Part shown: positions 55,143-62,323 of the stretch, in pieces
How the letters are laid out: every line of letters starts with the position of its first letter
Position numbering within the stretch: the first letter of the stretch is position 1
Assembly: GCA_965242785.1 (NCBI GenBank)
Contig: CBDETA010000001.1
Location: 248,001-312,000, forward strand
Reading direction: 5' to 3'
Length of the DNA stretch: 64,000 nucleotides
Source: Maricaulis sp965242785
Lineage (GTDB): Bacteria; Pseudomonadota; Alphaproteobacteria; Caulobacterales; Maricaulaceae
The notes under the pieces: model-generated
The model's input: the letters and a program-made list of their open reading frames with translations, nothing else
What the model was told of the DNA's origin: nothing
Databases searched by the model: none
Program-made: the position numbers and the translations under genes

Positions 55143-56036
55143 ATGGCCGTCGCCGACATCGGCAAGACCCCGGATCGTATCTGGCTGTGCATGAGCGACA
55201 GCAACCGGACACGCGTGGTTTCGCGTGCCCTGGCCAAGGGTCTGGGCATGACGGTCTTTATGGGGCCGACGATGGACGAGGAGGGGCCGGTGGCCCTGGT
55301 CGTCGCCGATGACGCCCATGGCAAGAGGATTGCCGAGGCGGCCCACAATGCGGCGCCGATGCAACACTCGCTGTGGGTGACGGCCAATGCGCGCCGGTCG
55401 GGGGCGGATGCCTATCTCGATCATGATACCGATGCCGGCACGCTGACCAACGCGATCGAGGGCCTGCGCGCCTATCGCGAATACCGGATGGCGGTGCCCG
55501 ATAACAGCGATATCGGAGGCGGTGCCATTGCGGCGGCCACGTCCGGAGAGTTCTCCATCCAGACGCTGGAGCAGGCGCGGGACGTCTCAGTCTTCCTCGG
55601 CCGGGCCTGTCCGGATCCTTGCCCGGTTTCGGTCGGACTCTACGTGCTGCTGGCCAATGCCATCGAGCACGGCAATCTGGGCTTTGACGCGACCGAGAAG
55701 GCCAAGGGGCTGGCCGACGGCTCCTGGTACCGCAAGCTGGCGGCGCGCATGGGCGAGCCGGAATTCACCAACCGTCGCGTCAGGCTGAGTTTCCACCGTG
55801 GCCTGCGCTCGCTGACCTTTGTCATTCAGGATGATGGCGAGGGCATTGATGCGGAAACCGCGGAAATGGCCAATCCCTCCCGCGCCGGCTATCGCGGCAA
55901 GGGCATCAAGCTGGCCAAGTCGATGGGCTTCACCCAGGTCAATTATCTCGGCGTGGGCAACACGGTGGAAGCCTCGATCATCCTGCCGCAGATCGAGACG
56001 CAGGAGCGTCCGGCGCGCGTCGCAGCCGGTTCCTGA
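55143..56036 (+). CDS. Pseudo-receiver plus RsbW-like HATPase protein
   Basis: The 297-residue protein has an N-terminal CheY-like fold (about 10-115: RIWLCMSDSNRTRVVSRAL, ALVVADDAHG, GADAYLDHDTDAGTLTNAI). A convincing Asp-acceptor context is missing. A C-terminal GHKL ATPase domain follows (about 145-285), with LLANAIEHGNLGF (N box), IQDDGEGID and RGKGIKLAKSMGF. There is no HisKA phosphoacceptor domain. This layout resembles anti-sigma/serine kinase switches rather than a sensor kinase. It is monocistronic, with a GGAGACC ribosome site. Confidence 0.8.
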   Translation: MAVADIGKTPDRIWLCMSDSNRTRVVSRALAKGLGMTVFMGPTMDEEGPVALVVADDAHGKRIAEAAHNAAPMQHSLWVTANARRSGADAYLDHDTDAGTLTNAIEGLRAYREYRMAVPDNSDIGGGAIAAATSGEFSIQTLEQARDVSVFLGRACPDPCPVSVGLYVLLANAIEHGNLGFDATEKAKGLADGSWYRKLAARMGEPEFTNRRVRLSFHRGLRSLTFVIQDDGEGIDAETAEMANPSRAGYRGKGIKLAKSMGFTQVNYLGVGNTVEASIILPQIETQERPARVAAGS

Positions 56037-56135
56037 TGAACGGCGACTGAACCGGCCCGTCAGGCCCGGCTCATCGTGCCTGGGTTATCCCCGGAGTGAA
56101 GACCCCGAATGGTCTGAAGCCAAGGAGCCCATGTG

Positions 56136-56795
56136 ATGCGCAAGACTTTCGCGAAATTTTCCTCTGCCGCCCTTGCCGTGGTTTTCGCAGCCAGTCTGGG
56201 CGCACCCGTACAGGCTCAGCAGCGCTCCATCGGCATTCCGCTGCAGAACGGCGCCAATTGCGGCATCCAGGTCTATCTGGGCAGTTCCAGCGGCATTGCC
56301 GTTCCCCGGACCCATCGCGCACTGAGCGGCAGCTACCGCTTCCAGCTTTATCAAGCGATGCCCAACAGTGACCTGGACCTGCGCCTGGACGGACACTTCT
56401 CCCGCAGCAGCACGGAAGACTCGGTGCTGGCCCAGAGCACATTCATGCTCGGCTATGTCGTCCCGGGTGGGTATCGTGGCATGGACGAGTTGCGCGATGC
56501 GGAACTGGGTCAGGACGCCATGCTGCGGGGCTCGCTGCAGGTTTATGACACGTCGGGTCGGCTGGTGTGCTCGACCAACCAGGTGACGATCCTGCCCTTC
56601 CAGCTGATCGACAGTCCGCGCGCTGCGCCGCGCCCTTCGCGCTATGTGTCGCCGTATGCGCCGACCGAGGCCTCGCAACGGGTTGTTGCCCGTCGGGCTC
56701 AGCAGTCGGCCACCCCGTCTCGCACGTCCTCGATCTCGCGAGAGGAGTGCCTCGCCATCCCGGGCATGATCGCAAGCCGATGCCCCAGAAACTGA
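56136..56795 (+). CDS. Secreted CsgH-like curli-associated protein
   Basis: The 219-residue protein has a signal peptide (to about residue 28). A domain whose pattern mirrors the shorter CsgH gene 1.4 kb downstream follows: an early CGIQVYLGSSSGIAV, a central beta region and a late GSLQVYDTSGRLVCSTNQV, with the Cys pair in the same places. A Ser/Arg-rich C-terminal extension (about 155-219) ends in ECLAIPGMIASRCPRN. I infer a CsgC/CsgH-type amyloid-inhibiting periplasmic fold. The curlin gene follows after a terminator. The ATG at 56136 has AAGGAG 8 nt upstream. Confidence 0.6.
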   Translation: MRKTFAKFSSAALAVVFAASLGAPVQAQQRSIGIPLQNGANCGIQVYLGSSSGIAVPRTHRALSGSYRFQLYQAMPNSDLDLRLDGHFSRSSTEDSVLAQSTFMLGYVVPGGYRGMDELRDAELGQDAMLRGSLQVYDTSGRLVCSTNQVTILPFQLIDSPRAAPRPSRYVSPYAPTEASQRVVARRAQQSATPSRTSSISREECLAIPGMIASRCPRN

Positions 56796-56819
56796 CCTCC
56801 GGACGGAGGCCCGCCCTGG

Positions 56820-56847
56820 AGGCCCGGACCGGAAACGGTCCGGGCCT
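56820..56847 (+). terminator. GAAA-loop terminator after the CsgH-like gene
   Basis: AGGCCCGGACCG (56820-56831) pairs perfectly with CGGTCCGGGCCT (56836-56847) around a GAAA tetraloop, followed by GTTTGATT. It is a strong 12-bp stem with a modest T tail. Confidence 0.7.
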
Positions 56848-56994
56848 GTTTGATTCATGAACAAACCGGCCGTTTCCGTTCATCTACCTGTTTCAACGAT
56901 GAATATCGCACTCAGCATCCGCTCATCGCGACCGCGATAGAACTGATTTCAGGCTTCGATGCATTGGGCGTCGGCCAGACAGAGTGGAGTATCC

Positions 56995-57510
56995 ATGATG
57001 AAAACCCGTCTTCTCATTGCCAGCGCTCTGGCAGCCGTTTCCGTCCTCGGCACCGTGGGCGCAGCTGAGGCTCAATCGCGCAACCGCGTCAGCGTGGCCC
57101 AGCAAGGCTATCAGAACGAAATCGCCGGCCGCCAGGACGGCTACCGCCAGCGCATGGTGATCAACCAGTACGGCGAGCGCCAGTACGTCACGGTCATCCA
57201 GGACGGCGCCCGCAACGGCACCACGGTGGGTCAGTACGGCCGCTACAATGAAGCGCATGTCGACCAGCTGGGCCGTCGCAATGACGCCGTGATCGGCCAG
57301 CAGGGCCGCAATAATTACGGCGCCTCGGTGCAGACCGGTGACCGCAATATCTCGGGCATCTCGCAGATCGGCTCGAACAACACGGCAGTGACCGACCAGG
57401 CCGGCTACAACAACGCCGCCGGCATCATCCAGGTCGGAAATGGCCAGAACGCCCGTGTCCGTCAAACGGGCAGTGGCAATGTGACCCTGGTGATCCAGGG
57501 CGAACACTGA
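56995..57510 (+). CDS. Curlin-repeat amyloid subunit (CsgA/CsgB-like)
   Basis: The 171-residue secreted protein has a signal peptide ending GAAEAQS. Thirteen consecutive 11-residue units of the form N-x5-Q-x-G-x-x follow (for example NEAHVDQLGRR, NDAVIGQQGRN, NTAVTDQAGYN), the last one shortened. Two such units make one curlin strand-loop-strand repeat, so the whole mature protein is amyloid-forming. Whether it is the major (CsgA) or nucleator (CsgB) subunit is unclear; the basic residues in several units hint at CsgB. CsgG secretion genes are not in the window. Confidence 0.88.
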   Translation: MMKTRLLIASALAAVSVLGTVGAAEAQSRNRVSVAQQGYQNEIAGRQDGYRQRMVINQYGERQYVTVIQDGARNGTTVGQYGRYNEAHVDQLGRRNDAVIGQQGRNNYGASVQTGDRNISGISQIGSNNTAVTDQAGYNNAAGIIQVGNGQNARVRQTGSGNVTLVIQGEH

Positions 57511-57522
57511 GCCCGGGGGCAT

Positions 57523-57555
57523 CTTGCCGGATGACGTGTCGTGTCATCCGGCAAG
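57523..57555 (+). terminator. 13-bp stem-loop between curlin and csgH genes
   Basis: CTTGCCGGATGAC (57523-57535) and GTCATCCGGCAAG (57543-57555) are perfectly complementary with a 7-nt loop. No T tail follows, so it is more likely an attenuator or mRNA-protecting hairpin that sets the ratio of curlin to CsgH. Confidence 0.6.
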
Positions 57556-57586
57556 GCCCCGGACCGACAGCAAAAAGGAGGCTGTC

Positions 57587-57976
57587 ATGAGTTTCAAACT
57601 GGCATCCCTGACCTCGCTTCTCGCTGCCAGCGGTGTGTGGTTCGCCGCGCAGGTCGATGAAGCCCCGCTGGACGCGCGCATGGCGCAGCTCGGCGCCGGC
57701 GAAGCCTGCGGCATCGATGTGGTCGCTGCCGACGAGGGTGTTGTCCTGACGGCCTGGAGCGAGCCGGGCGACGCGCGCAGCTGGCGCATGGTCGTGACCC
57801 AGTCGATGGGTGGCGGCGGTTTTGACCTGGTTCAGAGCGGCGATGTGACGAGTTTTGGCGAAGGCGCCGTGATCCTGTCCGACATGGAACTGGACATGGA
57901 CGCTGCCTTCACCGCGCGGCTGACCACCTGGAATGCGGCCGGTGAAACCCTCTGCCGCATCGGTACGCAGGTCTGA
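57587..57976 (+). CDS. csgH: Curli assembly chaperone CsgH
   Basis: The 129-residue exported protein has the alphaproteobacterial CsgH pattern. An early ACGIDVVAADEGVVLTAW is followed by WRMVVTQSMGGGGFDLVQSGDV and a closing FTARLTTWNAAGETLCRIG, giving a seven-strand Ig-like fold with a Cys near each end. CsgH blocks premature curlin fibre formation in the periplasm. It follows the curlin gene by 76 nt with an intervening stem-loop and has a strong AAAGGAGG site. Confidence 0.8.
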   Translation: MSFKLASLTSLLAASGVWFAAQVDEAPLDARMAQLGAGEACGIDVVAADEGVVLTAWSEPGDARSWRMVVTQSMGGGGFDLVQSGDVTSFGEGAVILSDMELDMDAAFTARLTTWNAAGETLCRIGTQV

Positions 57977-58076
57977 GACGGCCGCGCCACAGATAAAAAT
58001 GCATGCGGGTCATCCGCTTGTTTCCGGGGTCATGCTGATCCATCTCTTGCGCCACAAGCCCATGCAGGAGGAAAGC

Positions 58077-58592
58077 ATGACCCTGACCTTGTCCGGCCTC
58101 ATCAAGGCCCAGCTCGACCAAGCCTATCGCGCCTGCCAGATCATACTGGACAAGGGCGAAGCCCATGCCCGCGAGGCCGGGGTGGACGAGGCGGTCTATC
58201 TCAACTGGCGCCTGAGCGCCGACATGTATCCCTTCTCCAAGCAGATCCAGCTGGTCAGCGATTTCTCGGCCCGCGGCCTGGCGCGCCTGGCCGGAACCGA
58301 TCCGGTTTCGACACCGGACACGGAAACCTCGTTCGAAGCCCTCAAGGCCCGTATCGAGCGGACACGCGAGATCGTCTGGGGGTTCGACGAGGCGGCGATT
58401 GACGCGAATCCGACGGCGCCGATCACTTTCCCGGCCGGCCGGGACCGTGAGCTGACCCTGCCGCGGCAGGCCTATGCCCAGAACTTCGTCATCGCCAACA
58501 CATTGTTCCATACGGCAATGGCCTACGGCATCCTGCGCCAGATCGGCGTGCCGCTGGGCAAGGCCGACGCCATGGGCATGGTGCAGCGCTAG
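58077..58592 (+). CDS. DUF1993 family protein
   Basis: The 171-residue helical protein matches DUF1993 (a DinB-like four-helix bundle): LDQAYRACQIILDKGEAHA, LSADMYPFSKQIQLVSDFS and LYRRQAYAQNFVIANTLFHTAMAYGILR-type end (here LPRQAYAQNFVIANTLFHTA). The conserved Asp-Met-Tyr-Pro-Phe is diagnostic. Function is unknown. AGGAGGAAAG precedes the ATG at 58077. Confidence 0.82.
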   Translation: MTLTLSGLIKAQLDQAYRACQIILDKGEAHAREAGVDEAVYLNWRLSADMYPFSKQIQLVSDFSARGLARLAGTDPVSTPDTETSFEALKARIERTREIVWGFDEAAIDANPTAPITFPAGRDRELTLPRQAYAQNFVIANTLFHTAMAYGILRQIGVPLGKADAMGMVQR

Positions 58593-58767
58593 CGGTCCGA
58601 AAGTTGCGCGGCTAGACTGGGCGAACCACGGACAAGGAGTCCCGGATGATCGCCCCACTGGCCGCGTTTTTTCTGCCATTCTCGCGGCAGGACGTTCCGG
58701 CGCAGCCCGAAAGCCTTCGAGCCCTGATCAGGCTGGCCAGATGCTTTGGCAGGCCTATGTCCGTCGT

Positions 58768-59403
58768 ATGACCGATGCGCTTTCCCTGCCGAACACGCTG
58801 CCGCTCTTCCCCCTGGGCGGTGCCATCCTCCTGCCCGGAGAAATCCTGCCGCTGAACGTGTTCGAGCCGCGCTATCTGAACATGCTGGACGATGTGCGGC
58901 GCGGTGAGGGCTTTATCGGCATCATCCAGACGCGCGAGGGCGGTACACCGGACCGACCGGCGCTGGCCCCGGTCGGGGGTGCCGGCCGGCTGGCGCAGTT
59001 TCAGGAGACCGATGACGGGCGCTATCTGATCACGCTGGCCGGGATCAGCCGGTTTCGACTGGCGGATGAGTTGGAGCAGGCGGTGCCCTACCGCGTGGCG
59101 CGGGCGGATTATTCGGACTTTGCCCGCGACCTGGAACCCCGGCGGCCGGTGGATGGAGATGAGGACCTCTTGATCCGCATGCTGCAGGCCTGGTTCCGCC
59201 AGGAGCATGTGGCAGCCGATTGGGACTCCGTGCGCGGGATGCCGCTCTACAGCCTGGTGGACCGGGTGGCGATGATGGCACCGTTTTCAGCCGCCGAGCG
59301 CCAGCATTTGCTGGAGGCTGGGGATACGGCCGAACGTTTCGGGCGCATGCGAGACGTATTGGCACAACGTCTGGCCGGAGATGCCGGCGGGCCGATGCAA
59401 TAG
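58768..59403 (+). CDS. Lon N-terminal (LON substrate-binding) domain protein
   Basis: The 211-residue protein consists of a stand-alone Lon_N/PUA-like domain: PLFPLGGAILLPGEILPLNVFEPRYLNML, GFIGIIQTRE, GRYLITLAGISRFRL. A helical end follows, with MMAPFSAAERQHLLEAGDTAERF. No ATPase or protease domain is present. In alphaproteobacteria this gene usually follows a thioredoxin gene; here only a 175-nt stretch without a convincing gene precedes it. Function is unknown; substrate binding is inferred from the Lon homology. Confidence 0.88.
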   Translation: MTDALSLPNTLPLFPLGGAILLPGEILPLNVFEPRYLNMLDDVRRGEGFIGIIQTREGGTPDRPALAPVGGAGRLAQFQETDDGRYLITLAGISRFRLADELEQAVPYRVARADYSDFARDLEPRRPVDGDEDLLIRMLQAWFRQEHVAADWDSVRGMPLYSLVDRVAMMAPFSAAERQHLLEAGDTAERFGRMRDVLAQRLAGDAGGPMQ

Positions 59404-59409
59404 GCGGGC

Positions 59410-59799
59410 TCAGGCGCGCGCGAGTTCCTGGCGCAGCCATGCGCGGGCCTGGGCGCGCGACCGGAAGGGGCGGCCGCGGCCGCCCATGCTTTCATGCAGT
59501 TCCAGGACGCGGGCGGAATGGCGCGACTGGTCTTCGCGGTCAATGATGGCGATGAGATAGTCCCGGCAGACGCGGGCCACGGTCCGGGCGCGTTCTTCCC
59601 ACTCCGTGTCGCTCATGGCGTAGTCGGCCCCGCGCACATCGAAGATGACGGCGCGGACGGTGCGGGATCTGAGGAAATTCTCGAAGGCGCGGCCCGCATC
59701 GGGCCCGGTTTCCGAGGTGCGTTTGCCTTCCGTGCGCATTTCCAGGATGCCGTCATCTACGGTGATGTCGAATCCCTGCATTGAATAGGCTTGTGCCAC
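59410..59799 (-). CDS. STAS/SpoIIAA-like domain protein, unknown function
   Basis: The 129-residue protein has alternating strands and helices reminiscent of STAS-like proteins (FDITVDDGILEMRTEG, VRAVIFDVRGADYAMSDTEW, YLIAIIDREDQS). An Arg-rich C-terminal helix follows (RPFRSRAQARAWLRQEL). The GTG at 59799 with AAAGGGG at a good distance is the likeliest start; an ATG lies six codons later. The family call is tentative. Confidence 0.6.
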   Translation of the reverse strand: MAQAYSMQGFDITVDDGILEMRTEGKRTSETGPDAGRAFENFLRSRTVRAVIFDVRGADYAMSDTEWEERARTVARVCRDYLIAIIDREDQSRHSARVLELHESMGGRGRPFRSRAQARAWLRQELARA

Positions 59800-59948
59800 G
59801 GCAGCCCCTTTGCACGCTACAGGCCGCAGGCCCCAGGAAGTGCGCCGTTGTAGGGGCAATCGTGCCGGGAATGTGGCAAACATGCAAATTCGGGCGGATT
59901 CGGCCCGCATGGCGGCCTTGCGCGAGCGGGTAGCTGGGCCGCGCGGGT

Positions 59949-60482
59949 TCAGTTTTCCGGGCGGGCCCGCAGGCAGGAACAGCCGCTCATGTCGCCCTCG
60001 CACAGGGCCTCCAGCCAGGCATCCAGCGCGTCGGAGAGAATGCGCTGCTGGGGCCAGTTCATCTGCACGGATACGGTGCGCAGTCGCCGCTTCTGTTCGG
60101 CCGTCAGGCGTACCTGGGCCCGCGCGGCGCGGTCGATCCCGGCATGCGGATCAGCGCCGAGGTCGAGTTGAGCGCCGCAGCAGGTCCCGATGGGCGAGGC
60201 CGGCTCCGAAGGGGGGGCGGAAACCGGTGCATCATCCCGCAGGGGAGCGGGCTTGCGGACCAGGAGCCGCTGCGGCGTTTCGGGCGGTTCGATGTCGCGG
60301 CGGTCGGTCGCGCGTCCGTCGAACCGGGTCTCGGAAAATGTCTCCGCCGCTGCCGGCCGTGCCGTGACCGCGGGCTGCGGAGCGTCGACATAGCTCGCAC
60401 CGGCGAAGCTGGAGGGAAGGGCCGGCGAGGCCTCGCCCTTTCGGGCCAGAAGACCGGCATGAAGGCTGGCGTATTTGGCCAT
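59949..60482 (-). CDS. Ribbon-helix-like partner protein of ParA
   Basis: The 177-residue protein begins MAKYASLHAGLLARKGEA. A long low-complexity middle (about 25-115, rich in Ala, Pro, Arg) follows. A conserved-looking C-terminal segment (about 125-165) reads RLTAEQKRRLRTVSVQMNW and SDALDAWLEALC, a strand-helix-helix pattern like ribbon-helix-helix DNA-binding domains. It ends with three Cys (CSCLRA). It lies 25 nt downstream of a ParA-family ATPase gene, so it may be the ParB/ParG-type partner. The domain call is by eye. Confidence 0.55.
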   Translation of the reverse strand: MAKYASLHAGLLARKGEASPALPSSFAGASYVDAPQPAVTARPAAAETFSETRFDGRATDRRDIEPPETPQRLLVRKPAPLRDDAPVSAPPSEPASPIGTCCGAQLDLGADPHAGIDRAARAQVRLTAEQKRRLRTVSVQMNWPQQRILSDALDAWLEALCEGDMSGCSCLRARPEN

Positions 60483-60507
60483 GGTCTTTGGGGCTCCTCG
60501 CTGATTG

Positions 60508-61470
60508 TCAGGCTGTGTGGCGGCGGCCAAAGGGCTGGTTCGCGCGACGACGATCGGTCTGGCCCTTGGGCGGGCCCTGGTCGGACTTGCGGCGGTCCAC
60601 ACCGTCCCAATTGCTGTTGGACGGTTCCACGACCGGCACGTGGGCGGCACCGAAGCGGGGCGCCTGGCCGGGCAGGGCATAGCCGGGCCGGTCCTGCAGC
60701 GGCGTTTCCGCCGCGTCCTCGTCCTCGTTGGCGCCCATGCCGGCGCTGGCGGGGGTGAGAATGTCCTGTTCGAAAGTCTGGCGGGGCGGGTGGGTCATCA
60801 ACTCCATCGCGTCACCGCGCAGGCGCATCAGCCGGTCCTGGAAATAGCGCCAGAGGCTTTCCACCTCCTCGGCCGAGCGGCTGTCGGGATTGACCTCGCC
60901 GACCGTGCGGCCATCGATCATCGAGGCAGCAAAGTCGACGCGGTGGTGCAGGGTGACGGGCGCGACGGTGCCGTGCTGTGACAGGGCGACGGCGGTTTCG
61001 CCGGTGATCCGGGCCCGGGCGGTGGCGGAGTTGACGACGAAGACCAGCGGCTTGCCCTGCATCTGCACGATGTCGACCGTGGGGCCGACGGCACGCAGGT
61101 CGTGCGGGCTGGGCCGTGTCGGCAGCACGACGAGATCGGCATGGGTGATGACCTCGGCGATGGTCGAGGTGACGGCGGGCGGGGTGTCGATGATGATCAA
61201 CCGGTAGCCGGCCTGTTCCAGCACGGCAATGTCACGGCCGAGATCCGGCACGGAAATCCGGGCAAAGGCCGGGGTCTCGATGGCGCGGGCATTCCACCAT
61301 TTGGCCATTGAGCCTTGCGGGTCGGTGTCGATCAGCGCGACCGGACCGCAACCGGCGCGTTCGGCTTCAACCGCCATGTGGGCGGACACGGTCGTCTTCC
61401 CCGATCCGCCCTTTTGCGAGGCAAAGACCACGACCTGGCAGCGGCGGCGCTGGGTTTCCTCTTCGGACAT
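60508..61470 (-). CDS. ParA-family ATPase
   Basis: The 320-residue protein has the deviant Walker A FASQKGGSGKTTVSAH, the A' motif LIDTDPQGSM and Walker B LIIIDTPP. These mark the ParA/Soj group. The C-terminal 100 residues (after about 225) are an acidic then Arg-rich disordered tail with WDGVDRRKSDQ and TDRRR near the end. It is not the chromosomal parAB pair (no ParB) nor MipZ (which has NEKGGSGKST). Role is probably in positioning a cellular cargo or a plasmid-like partition function, with the adjacent 177-residue protein. Confidence 0.87.
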   Translation of the reverse strand: MSEEETQRRRCQVVVFASQKGGSGKTTVSAHMAVEAERAGCGPVALIDTDPQGSMAKWWNARAIETPAFARISVPDLGRDIAVLEQAGYRLIIIDTPPAVTSTIAEVITHADLVVLPTRPSPHDLRAVGPTVDIVQMQGKPLVFVVNSATARARITGETAVALSQHGTVAPVTLHHRVDFAASMIDGRTVGEVNPDSRSAEEVESLWRYFQDRLMRLRGDAMELMTHPPRQTFEQDILTPASAGMGANEDEDAAETPLQDRPGYALPGQAPRFGAAHVPVVEPSNSNWDGVDRRKSDQGPPKGQTDRRRANQPFGRRHTA

Positions 61471-61608
61471 TTCCACCTCTCCTGCCGGCCCCCGTCGGGC
61501 CGGTCCCCTGGTGCATCCGGGGATATTCAAGCAGGCATGTCTTGCGTGGCGGCTAAGCCGCGCATGAGGATTTGAGGTGATTTTGTACCCAATTTTATCC
61601 GCGTTTTA

Positions 61609-61627
61609 GGCGATCCGGCGGATCGCC
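61609..61627. promoter_or_regulatory. 8-bp inverted repeat upstream of the ParA gene
   Basis: GGCGATCC-GGC-GGATCGCC is a perfect palindromic site 139 nt before the ParA start and 159 nt before the dinB-like start. It is symmetrical enough for a dimeric DNA-binding protein such as the downstream ribbon-helix-like product (autoregulation). The 315-nt intergenic region holds no other clear feature. Confidence 0.35.
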
Positions 61628-61785
61628 CCGTGAAGGCGGCGGGACGATGACGGCGCCGCAATCCGGTCGCGGGGGCGTGGCGGAATGCGCGGCATTTCCA
61701 GAAACCTGAAATGCCCGCCCTAGCCAGGCGAGCGGTGACACCCCAGATTGGGCTGCCATGTGAAACCCGGAAAGGACAATCCAGC

Positions 61786-62298
61786 ATGATGACCCCGGAT
61801 CAGGCGCGACTGATGGCGCGCTACAATGCCTGGCAGAACCGGTCGATCTATACGGCCGCGTCCAGTCTGGACGACGCGGCGCGCCGACAGGAGCGGGGCG
61901 CCTTCTTCGGCTCGATCCACAACACGCTGTCGCACATTCTCTGGGCCGACCGGATCTGGATGTCGCGGCTGGCCGGAACGCCCTTGCCGCAGCAGGGCTC
62001 GATCCCGGATTCAGTGAAAGAGGGTGGGGAATGGGCATTGATGGCCGCCGCCCGGAGCGAGTTCGACGCCGTGATCGAGGCCTGGACGCAGGGGCTGGGG
62101 CCGGATGATCTGGCCGGTGATCTGACCTGGTATTCCGGTGCCGTGGGCGCTGAACTGACCCGGCCGCGCTGGGTCTGTGCGGCGCAATTGTTCAACCACC
62201 AGACCCATCATCGCGGCCAGGTTCACACCCTGCTGACCCAGGCCGGGGCCCGGCCTGAGGACACGGACATTCCCTTCATGCCCGGGATGGCCTGGTAG
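61786..62298 (+). CDS. DinB-family protein
   Basis: The 170-residue four-helix bundle has the DinB His positions: the first in TLSHILWADRIWMSRL and the pair in LFNHQTHHRGQVHTLL. The His triad binds a metal in this family, which includes thiol transferases; the exact role is unknown. It starts at the ATG at 61786 with GGAAAGGA upstream and converges with carA. Confidence 0.88.
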   Translation: MMTPDQARLMARYNAWQNRSIYTAASSLDDAARRQERGAFFGSIHNTLSHILWADRIWMSRLAGTPLPQQGSIPDSVKEGGEWALMAAARSEFDAVIEAWTQGLGPDDLAGDLTWYSGAVGAELTRPRWVCAAQLFNHQTHHRGQVHTLLTQAGARPEDTDIPFMPGMAW

Positions 62299-62323
62299 GC
62301 GGAAAGGGCAGGGCGGGTCGGCG

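Noticed and set aside
58647..58772. 41-codon frame between DUF1993 and Lon-N genes
   Set aside because: It overlaps the Lon-N start, shows no clear hydrophobic or conserved pattern beyond a few Phe, and could be chance.
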